Source of the DNA: Petunia secreta
Lineage: Eukaryota; Streptophyta; Magnoliopsida; Solanales; Solanaceae
Direction: 5' to 3'
DNA: 64,000 nucleotides
Assembly: GCA_029990175.1 (NCBI GenBank)
Contig: JARKIP010000010.1
Span: 39,860,001 to 39,924,000 of the forward strand
Under the pieces are notes generated by a model that saw nothing but the letters and a program-made list of their open reading frames with translations, was not told where the DNA came from and searched no databases. The position numbers and the translations under genes are program-made. Below, piece by piece: positions 56,030 through 64,000 of this stretch; position 1 is the first letter of the stretch; the number at the start of each line of letters is the position of its first letter.

Positions 56030-57250
56030 TCTCAGGGAGCTCCTATTCCGGTTCTTGATATTGCTGCAGTAAATTATGTTCCGGAGACAGCATGTGTTGT
56101 GCCTCTAGTTATTCTGGCTGGTTAGTTAGCTTGAGTAATGGCTCGGTCCGAGTGTCCGAAGAGGTTGCATTATTTTACGCTGTCGAACCTTCAAATATTC
56201 TTAAGAAATGCATTAGATAATCCCTGTGTAAGTTTTTTTTTTTTTTAAAAAGTAAAATGATTTCAGTGTATCCTTCAGGCTCTTGATTATATTGAGCGTT
56301 ATGGTGTCGATTATTCTTCTTTCCAGTTTCAGGGTCCAGCCTTGAATTGGTGGGCCGCTCTTTTATTAGCTAACTTGGTTCGAGTTTTCCTCTAGATTCG
56401 TGGAAAAAATTCCTTTCGAGTAGCGAGCAAGATGAAAAGTGTTGCCAGTTTGAGTGGATTGGACAGGGTAGCCTGTCGGTTAGCCTGTTGGTGTTTCAGA
56501 ATGTGAGATTGAATTCTATAGAATGGCTGAATATGCATTAGAACTAGTCCATGAGCCTTTAGAGAGATTCAAAGATTTATTGATGACCTTTCTCCTTCCT
56601 TGAGATCCCATATGGCTAGAAATATTGAGGTCGGGATTTCATTTGATGTTGTTATTGATATTGCTCGGAGGTACGAGGCATACCATAAGTTAGAGCAGGA
56701 AGAGTTAGAGCGGAATAGCAAGAGATTCCGTGGCCCTAGTGGGCAACCATGGTACCTCATTTGGAGGTAAGAGTTCTGATTATTTTGTGAGGTCACCTTC
56801 CAGGTTATCTCAGCTTGTGTCACGTAATTCTTAGAGTGCGCCAGTAGCTCGTCAAGATTAGATTCGGTCCTTTCTTTACAACTATCAACAATCTGTCCAG
56901 TTCTCATATTCAGCGAAAAGGTGTTATCATTGTCGTGAGTCTGATTATCCTTTGAGGAGTTTTCCTGTTATCATTGCTGTGAGTTTGGCTATCCTTTGAG
57001 GAGTTTTCCCTTACTCCGACAGGTAGCCAGTCGTATTTTCTCTTATCATCAGGCACCTGCACAGTCGCAAGGGATTTTATTTAGATCTCAATCAACCAGA
57101 GAAATGCCACGATCCAGTAAAGGTTGAGAGCATGGTGGCAGTTATTTTTCAGAAGGTAATTATCAGTGTAGCGGCTTAGTTCAGCCGCAGAGGCAGTTTT
57201 ATGAACTGCCAGTCTGGCAGGATGCTGAGGCATCCGATGTAGTAGACCCG
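56030..57250 (+). pseudogene. Broken gag of the intron 10 element
   Basis: Gag text survives in shifting frames: 'FQGPALNWWAALL' near 56330, 'RNIEVGISFDVVIDIARRYE' near 56620-56680, then EAYHKLEQEELERNSKRF, and a remnant of the zinc knuckle (RCYHC) near 56925. Several stops and frameshifts occur. Protease, RT, RNase H and integrase are not recognisable further on. Confidence 0.7.
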
Positions 57251-58690
57251 AGTATTTCTTCTTCTCTTAAATGTGAGTAAGATTTGATTCTTTCGATCGA
57301 TCTGGAAATGGTGTGTCTTATCATGTTTCGATGGTTTCCTTGGATGTCGTTTCTATTAAGAATCGGTTGCGGTAGAGGGGTGAGCTTCTGATATGATTTA
57401 TTCCTGGTATTTATGATGACCCTACTAGTTTATCTGGTTTAAATGTGAGAGATTTGTGAGTGAGTATCGGTATTTTTCTGCTTGGCATCTTGTTACGCCA
57501 CCTTCTGTTATTATGTCAATTCAGTTTACCTCTTACCTCAAAATTCAATGTTGGTAGGATGATGGGATCCTAATTTGTCACCATCAGAAAGTGTCATTGT
57601 TTCTTCCGGCGTAAAGTGGTTTGTAAGTAATAGTCGATCAATGTGTCTCCTCTTGGTTCGAGACGCTAGTAGAGTCATGTTATTCTACAAGTTTGTCTCG
57701 GTATAAAAGGGTTTTCTGATAAATTGTCGAAGTTTCCTTTTTATAGGAAGGTTAAATTGACATAGATTTTGTTCCATAAAGCTCATTCAATGTCTATATC
57801 TTCAATGCGATTCTTCAGTTAGCGTGACGCGTAAGTAGTCTAGCTCTGGTAGCCAAATAAATAAGAAGAAGAGCTTCTTAAGCTCTATTTATTTCTATCC
57901 TCAGTCTGTTGCCATCTCTTCTTCTTCCGACACTAGTGAGCTTGGGCGGTTAGTAATCTCTTGTGATGTTCCCTGTGTTGAGCCAGAGTGCGTGTCAAGG
58001 TAGCCGGATAAGCACATTATTGTGTTTCAAGGCTACTAAGGGTAATGAGAGCCATCATTTGACGTTTGATTTGATCCATCAGGTGGTGGTGCTTATAGAA
58101 AATGTATGGAGCTGTGAACTCGAGAGTTGCAGCTGTTTGGCAACTCGAGAGAGTAATTTGGTAGCTCAGGTCTCAGCCGCGTTCTCTATTTAGCTAAGTC
58201 TTCCTTAATCCAGCAGGTTGTGCGAGGATGACTATTTCTATTCAAATTAGTTGTATGAGTTTATGCTCTAAGTGGAGGAGTCTTCCTCCATAATATTATA
58301 TCTCTAAGGCGTTGCTGAAGCGTAAGCTAATTCTTTGTTTCAAAGACTTGTTCTATATCGAAAAGTATATCGACGAGGTGATTCACCGGCTGAATCATGT
58401 TATTCCATTCAAAGTTTCGTGTATCTTTGCTTCGAAAATGTAGAACTCTCTTCTCTTGATCGAGGAAGGATCAACTTGACAGAATAAGCTGGGCAATGGC
58501 GTTATGATATTATCCAGATATGTTTATTTCCAAGAGTTCGATGTGCGTAATATAATTCTGATCCTGTAATTAGAAAATAATGCCTGTGGAGTAGCTCATG
58601 AAGGTCGTGCAAGTTATTTTGTTATCGGCGTAAATCTTGCTTTAGACTTAGGCTCGTTCAAAGACGAACGAGAGTTTAAGTGGAGGAGAA
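57251..58690 (+). other. Degenerate remainder of the element interior
   Basis: No domain recognised. The end has the usual pre-LTR phrase 'ggctcgttcaaagacgaacg' and the purine tract at 58678-58690. An open frame at 57963-58193 has no recognisable domain. Confidence 0.55.
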
Positions 58691-61191
58691 TGAAACGACC
58701 TCGGTCAGTCGTTTCGGAAGTTAGGACTCCGATTGGCGTGCCGATAATTTTAAAATGTTCGTAATATCCATTGGGACTTATCTGTAAAATATGCGCTAAA
58801 TCAAACATCGTTTGGTAGGCATCGGAAGAAGGTTTCAGTTTTTATTGTCGATAAATATTAAAAAGGGGTTTTCGAGCTCGGTTTTGGCGAACGAGCTCTG
58901 AATCGAAATCCGAAAGTGTCGTTAGGTTCGTATGATTATTTGTGACTTTTGCAATTTTTCGAAAGTGAATTTCGATGTTGTTCGGCTAGTTTCCGCTAAA
59001 ATGCTGAAAGTTAAATAATTTTACTTCTTTCCATTTAAATTCGCATCTTGAGTTTCGGGAGTCCGATATGAGATCCGCCTTCGGGAGTATGTTATATATA
59101 TTTTGTATAACTGGTATGCAAAAGTTGGAATTATTTCGAATATCGTAGAGTACTGTTTTAATTTTCGTCGCGAAAAGAAAAAAAAAAGAAAAAAAGACAA
59201 AACACAAAAAGACAAAAGAAAAGGAAAACGAAATAAAGGAATTGATGTCGGCTTAGCTAAGATTACGCTAAGTATATATATTTCCAAAGCAAAAGGAACG
59301 AAACATATAACCAAAAAGCAGAAAGCTACAGAGAAACGCAGAAGAGGAAAAAATGCCAGAAAATAAGAAAAGAGGCCGGAAAAAAGTAGAATTTTCACCC
59401 TGAAACATTCAGGTAATGATCTTAATATATTATTTGAGTTTATTACGTGTGTTTGAATATATTTTAACGGAAAACTTGAAATATTAGACATCGTTTAATA
59501 AGTTCAATTAATATTTTAAAGGGTCAAATGGACCCCGATAATGGAATTAATTATATATTCGTACTCAGTGAGTTATGGGCAACATATAAATGTAATTTAT
59601 TTGGGGTTTGGATATGTGACCTTAAACCCTGTAGATAGGCCTGGCCTGCGTATTGCGTATGCGAATAGGGTATCAGGTTCCTAACAGGATTTCCCTAAGA
59701 TGTGAGGAATGAAGCCTTTAGCCTAAATTGATATATTTTTCTGCTTATTGAATAGAGTGGGATCGTTTGGCAATGAATTCAAAGGACAAATCGGTTGCTG
59801 AGTAATTGTGCAAACTTTGTAATGAGGTAAGTGTTTATATCCATTTCTTTGGAGGCACCTGGCCTCGTGGATTTTCTACCACGTGTTTCCTTACGTGTGT
59901 AGCTGCCGATAGGCGACTCATTACGCCTTAGCTTTGAATTTACATTGTATTTTATTTGTTATGCCCTGTTATTGGTACTGCTTTGAGCATATGAGCATTG
60001 CACTCTGGTTTTGAGCATTGCATATACTTCCCGGTTGGCGATGAGAGTCCCGCACCGGTGAAGGGTCATTATTGCATATGCTTCCCGGTTGGCGATGAGA
60101 GTCCTGCATCGGTGAAGGGTCATTATTGCATATACTTCCCGGTTGGCGATGAGAGTCCCGAGCCGGTGAAGGATCATTATTGCATATATCTCCTGGTAGA
60201 CGATAAGAGTCCCGCGCCGGAGATAGGTATCAGGCATATGCGACTGCATTGCATCGTACCGCATTCATCTCATCTCATTGCACCGCATACTGACTATTGT
60301 GTGTATTGTGTTGTGTTTTATGTATGCGGTATGTATACTATGTCGGGGACATATCTCAGTTTTCCTATATATTTCTTGCTCGTATTCTTGGTTGCGGGGA
60401 TCGGGTTGCACGCCGCAACGGTGTAATTATATGGATCGGGTTGCACGCCGCAACATGATGAGTATATGGATCGGGTTGCACGCCGCAACAAGATGAATAT
60501 ATGGATCGGGTTGCACGCCGCAACAGGATGTATTTCTGATTGTGGATGTGTTCGGGATACCTACATGTTTTTGCTATCTTATGTTCCTGGTTGTTGATGA
60601 GTTTGTCATTCCATACGTATTTCTAGTTATTATCTGGCTCTGCCTTTTCATAATTTAAATAAGAGGAATTTTGTTTATCTGTTTCTTTTCTCCCTGGCTA
60701 GCTATCCTATTTTTTTGAGGTGGCTAGTCTGCCCCACTTATTGAGTCCTTTTGACTCACCCTTGTTTGTTGTTTGTTTTTGTCTATCTATTTCGTTTCAG
60801 CAGGTTCGCTCCAGGATTGAATTCGCTACGTTGTGATGGAGCGAAGACGACTTCAGCTGTCAGGGTGAGCCAGCTTTTATTCCGGATGGCCACCAGTTTT
60901 ATGTTTATTATTTCAGTTGCATTTTGTTCCCTTCAGGAGGTATCTGTCTTCTTTTGTACTCTTAGATATCTAGTCTGGATAACCCTAAACCTAGTATGTT
61001 CGGTAGCCAGCTGTAATTTCTTTTTATACAGCTTAGAGGTATCATAATGTTTGTACTTTTTCTAAGTCTTATTATTATTTATAAATTGAATTATATTTAT
61101 TTTCCTAATTTAATTGATAAGGGTTCACCCGACGGGTCTAGGGAAGGATGTCGGGTGCCTGCACGGCCTAACCGGATTCCGAGTTGTGTCA
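58691..61191 (+). repeat. 3' LTR of the intron 10 element
   Basis: 2501 bp, TGAAACGACC to GTGTCA. Confidence 0.93.
60029..60235 (+). repeat. 54 bp tandem repeat, about four copies (3' LTR)
   Basis: Same unit as in the 5' LTR but two copies fewer, which explains most of the length difference between the two LTRs. Confidence 0.92.
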
Positions 61192-61223
61192 ACTAGCTTA
61201 AGACTATATTTGAAATTGTGAAG

Positions 61224-62132
61224 CTTTTACTAGCTGTGGGGACATAACTAGAGCATGTCATAACTCAACTTGCTGGAGATGTAGCTGCAAAGCACATAGC
61301 AGTACGAGGAGACTTGGTTGTCAAGCCTTCAGATGATCACTTCTGGTTTGGAAAACCTCGAATAGTCCTCATTCTCATTCACATCATCCTGTTTCAGAAT
61401 TTCTTTGAGATAGCATTTTTCTTCTTGATTTGGGTAAACTTACATTATTTAAGCACTCTTACTGTGAGTAAAATTAAGTCTATCTGTTCTAAATGTCAGT
61501 TGGATTCATTGGCATGCCCAATATAATTTTGACTCTTGTATCATGGGAGAGGTTGGTTATATCATCCCAAGACTTGTCATCGAGTAAGTTCACTACTCCA
61601 CACCTTCGCGCTGAGTAGATTGGTGGAATCGATATTTAAACACTATAGGTTTTGAGATTTTAGCGATTGTTGAAATTTAGTAGTTTTTCGCTAAATTTAT
61701 ATTTCATGCTAGAAATACTGAGTTTAGTTGAACCCATCACACAATCTCCACCAGCCTCTGGCGCCTAGCATGAGCGGCGCTTGTTTTTCTTCAAAGAGTG
61801 AAATGGTTCGTTTGGTTTTGTTGTGCAGGGTGTTTGTACAATTCATTTGCAGTTTCAGTACTTTGCCACTATATGCAATTGTCACACATGTGATTTATTT
61901 TGGCTAATTAGATTGTTAAATGTTAACCAACTAAATATGGATCTTTTAATTTGATCATTATATACATATCCAACACAAAGACAATATTAATATGGTTGAT
62001 TTTAATTTGTAGATGGGAAGTTCATTCAAGAAGGAAATATTCCGAGAACATGTACCGGAGGGGATTGTTGGTTGGGCTAAGAATGCTAGGAGGAGAGCTG
62101 TGAATGGGTCTAGCCAAGTGGGTAACTGGTGA
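61224..62132 (+). pseudogene. MLO: MLO exons 11-14 with a stop codon and a lost acceptor
   Basis: Exon 11 (61224-61433) reads LLLAVGT, then TAA at 61245-61247 where the family has Lys, then LEHVITQLAGDVAAKHIAV and PSDDHFWFGKPRIVL. Exon 12 (61516-61583) begins AQYNFDSCIMG and has AT instead of AG at 61514-61515; its length and phase fit only if the acceptor was there. Exon 13 encodes VFVQFICSFSTLPLYAIVTH. Exon 14 encodes MGSSFKKEIFREHVPEGIVG and WAKNARRRAVNGSSQVGNW, then TGA. The tryptophan and basic stretch is the calmodulin-binding region; the tail after it is unusually short. Confidence 0.92.
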
Positions 62133-63030
62133 AGAAAGAAGCTTAGGGACCTCTCAAGTCTTTAAAGAAGGAAAGAGGATTTCAATTTGTTTTTTATTTT
62201 TTTTATTGTCCGTGTGTCATTAGAGGGGTAATTAATTAGCGCAGGGACCAAACAGCAAATATTAAAAGTTGGAAAAAGTTAAAGTAAAACCAGCCTCTCT
62301 CTCTCTCTCCCCACTTACAACTGACAAAATACACTTTCCCAAACCAGCATACTCATCCATTTCTCTCTGTTCTCTCTCATCTTGCAAATTCAAAAACCAC
62401 TACTGTTCACCGTCGATTTTCTTCTTGTTTTCTCCGATTTCCATTGAATTTGTTGTGGTTCAAGATTGATTGTTGCATATTTCCGTTCATCAACTTAAAA
62501 TAGGTATTTTTTTTAACTTTTTTAAAGCAAAAACAAGAATATGGTTCGTTTGAAAATCCTTGTTTCGTTTTTCTGGTTTGAGTTCATCTTCTGAGTTTGT
62601 GTATAGATTTTCTGGTGCAAATTCATTTGAAAACCTAGAATACACTAATTTATATCGTGTCTTCGGTTCCCACGAAAACAATATGTGTAAACATTTGAAA
62701 TATGTGTTAACATATTTATAAATGTGTACACATCTTTGCAGATGTGTAAACAAAATATGAGTACACATCTAAAAAAATGGGCATAGATCTGCAAGATCTG
62801 TACACGTATTTTTGATGTATACACATATTGTTATATGTGTACACATATTCTTGATGTGTGTACACAGAAGATGTTCGAAAAAGCTATATTATTTTTACAC
62901 ATATTCTTGATGTATGTGTACACATATAAGTATATGTGTACACTCTGCACCTGCCCAGATGTAATTCAGTTGGAAGTTGTGTTCGTTTAATCTTACTTAA
63001 TGTATTCTCTTTATATGCTTTGTAGATACA
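62133..63030. other. MLO 3' flank and intergenic DNA with microsatellite
   Basis: 3' UTR-like DNA, a (CT)n run near 62294-62309, then AT-rich DNA rich in TGTGTACACA-like words (62640-62960). No gene supported. Confidence 0.5.
62722..62944. repeat. Cluster of palindromic TGTGTACACA motifs
   Basis: Perfect copies at 62724-62733, 62836-62845, 62857-62866 and 62915-62924, one near-perfect at 62935-62944, plus several looser ones. Similar copies return at 63930-63939 (one base changed), 63968-63977 (perfect) and 63987-63996. Confidence 0.8.
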
Positions 63031-63948
63031 ATGGTTAGCACACGTCGTGGGAAGCCTAGTGGTAACACTAATAGGGGTGGCAAAAGGCTACGTGATAAAA
63101 GAAGCGACACTTCTGAACAGGCTAGCAAAAGAACGAGAGCTTCCAGCGGTAGAGAACGATCAAATGAGGTCTAATCTAAGAGCCGGGCGAGCATAGATAT
63201 GTGTGTACGTGTAGACGTTAATAAAATCCTTGGAGAAGTTAATCAACAAGCTGCACTCATAGATAGTGGAGAGAATGTGGAGAGAGTAGATGAAAGAGAG
63301 ATTGAGACTGGTGATAGAGAAGAAGCTGGTGGAAAAGTTGTTAGTGATAGTTAAAAAGAAAGAGAAGAAGGTGGTGCTAGTGTTAGTGGGAGGGATAATC
63401 GAGAAGAACAAGGTGTTGATGCTAGTGGAGTACAAAAAGAAGGAGGTGTTGGTGGAAGTGATGGAGGAGAAGGAGGACAACAAGTTGTTGCTATTGGAAG
63501 TGGTGGAGGAGAAGCTGGTGGAAAAGCTGTTAGTGGTAGTGGAGGTGATAGAAAAAGAGAAGAAGGTGGTGCTAGCATTAGTGGGAGGGATAATCAAGAA
63601 GAACAAGGTGTTGAAGGTGCTGGTGGAGAACAAGGACTAGAAGGTGCTGGTGGAGAAAAAGAAACAGAAGAAAAACGTGCTGCCACGAGTAGATGGAAGC
63701 TGTTGTTAGAGAGTATGGCACAGGATATGGATGATAATGTTGTGGAGACTGAGGGTATTGTTGGGGATAATGATGCTATAGAGACTGAGGATAAGGCTGG
63801 TGATGATAATGTTGATGATGATAAGGGGACAGATGTTGAAGCAGATGATGATGATGAGGAGACGATTGTTGAAGGAGTTAATGCTGCAAGATCAGTTGAG
63901 GCAGCAGCCCCAACAGAGGTAATTGTTTATGTGCACACATCTAAATAA
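63031..63948 (+). pseudogene. Repetitive charged ORF, broken, likely first exon of a transposon-type gene
   Basis: After an AG acceptor-like 'tttgtag' the frame starts MVSTRRGKPSGNTNRGGKRL, a basic nuclear-signal-like N-terminus (KRLRDKRSD, SKRTRASS). In-frame stops TAA occur at 63172-63174 and 63352-63354; otherwise the frame stays open to 63948. The middle is Gly/Glu-rich with a ~65-residue internal duplication (offset 195 bases, 63361 and 63556: GGASVSGRDNREEQGV / GGASISGRDNQEEQGV). The C-terminal part is strongly acidic (DDDDEET). A likely donor GTAATT at 63918 is followed by intron-like DNA with the palindromic repeats. I do not recognise the protein; low-complexity first exons like this occur in plant Mutator-like elements that carry Ulp1-type protease genes, but nothing here proves that. 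Confidence 0.5.
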
Positions 63949-64000
63949 AGTCTACACATAAGAAATATGTGTACACATCAGTAATATGTGTACACGTTAT

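Larger units (their letters stand above)
52669..61191 (+). mobile_element. LTR retrotransposon, degenerate and partly deleted, TSD ACTAG
   Basis: 8523 bp with LTRs 52669-55280 and 58691-61191. It has a perfect target duplication ACTAG (52664-52668 and 61192-61196), an initiator-Met primer site, and a purine tract 'aagtggaggagaa' before the 3' LTR. The interior is only 3.4 kb and holds a broken gag and no recognisable RT or integrase. LTRs start TGAAACGACC and end GTGTCA, as in Tekay/Del-like elements of Solanaceae (clade by analogy). In the first ~190 bp the LTRs differ at about nine sites, so this insertion is older than the Reina element. It lies in MLO intron 10. Confidence 0.93.
34635..62132 (+). 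pseudogene. MLO: MLO-family seven-transmembrane protein, 14-exon pseudogene expanded by retrotransposons
   Basis: MLO proteins are plasma-membrane seven-helix proteins with a C-terminal calmodulin-binding region; some members make plants susceptible to powdery mildew, others act in pollen tubes, roots or synergids. Fourteen exons can be followed in order: 34635-34754, 35095-35151, 35234-35446, 35884-36000, 36112-36172, 36437-36525, 36838-36912, 36999-37087, 49782-49831, 52486-52526, 61224-61433, 61516-61583, 61829-61889, 62013-62132. They total 1371 bases, about 457 codons against roughly 500-590 in the family, with a short C-tail. Five separate lesions are visible: frameshifts in exons 2 and 3, a lost donor after exon 9, a stop in exon 11 and a lost acceptor before exon 12. 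Introns 8, 9 and 10 (12.7, 2.7 and 8.7 kb) each contain a retrotransposon insertion. The clade cannot be decided by eye. I am confident of family and loss of function. Confidence 0.92.

Noticed and set aside
59021..59491. 156-codon minus-strand ORF rich in Phe and Leu (also 53138-53377)
   Set aside because: It is the complement of an A-rich LTR stretch; it appears in both LTRs and has no signal beyond base composition.
63160..63633. 157-codon Ser/Thr/Phe-rich minus-strand ORF
   Set aside because: It is the antisense shadow of the Gly/Glu-rich repeat ORF on the plus strand.

Overview
This is a 64 kb piece of a plant nuclear genome, almost certainly from the nightshade family (Solanaceae). The basis is the spliced QTRT2 and MLO genes, a SINE of the Solanaceae TS/SolS type, short inverted-repeat elements starting like TTGCTCGGA, Stowaway ends, and several families of LTR retrotransposon. 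I see no bacterial, organellar or viral genome structure. Most of the window is transposable-element DNA.

Layout. (1) 1-15780: a Tat/Ogre-like LTR retroelement that keeps only a broken ORF1 and 3' tandem repeats. Its 3' LTR (7079-15780) is interrupted by a MITE-like element (7518-8190) and by a very young, apparently intact Reina-type chromovirus on the minus strand (8620-13919, TSD AAGTT, two differences between its LTRs). (2) 15781-20219: a broken minus-strand transposon-type gene with two tiny introns, unassigned AT-rich DNA and an old LTR remnant. (3) 20663-30975: an intact ten-exon QTRT2 gene (398 codons plus stop), the accessory subunit of queuine tRNA-ribosyltransferase. Its introns hold nested Stowaway MITEs, other MITEs, two LINE relics with poly(A) tails and SINEs. 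(4) 31727-33707: a candidate non-autonomous Helitron. (5) 34635-62132: a 14-exon MLO-family pseudogene stretched to 27.5 kb by retrotransposons. Intron 8 holds a three-LTR, two-body array of a non-autonomous Athila-like element. Intron 9 holds an inverted solo LTR (TSD CTCAC). Intron 10 holds an 8.5 kb LTR element of the same family (TSD ACTAG). (6) 62133-64000: 3' flank, then a broken repetitive acidic ORF with palindromic TGTGTACACA repeats on both sides.

Function. The only host gene that looks functional is QTRT2. MLO carries two frameshifts, one stop codon and two destroyed splice sites. The most unusual arrangement is the head-to-head pair of 2.5 kb LTRs around MLO exon 10, a natural long inverted repeat with a 225 bp loop. 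The second is the tandem non-autonomous array, which carries an ORF of unknown function instead of gag-pol.

All similarity statements are from reading by eye. No database search or alignment program was run.
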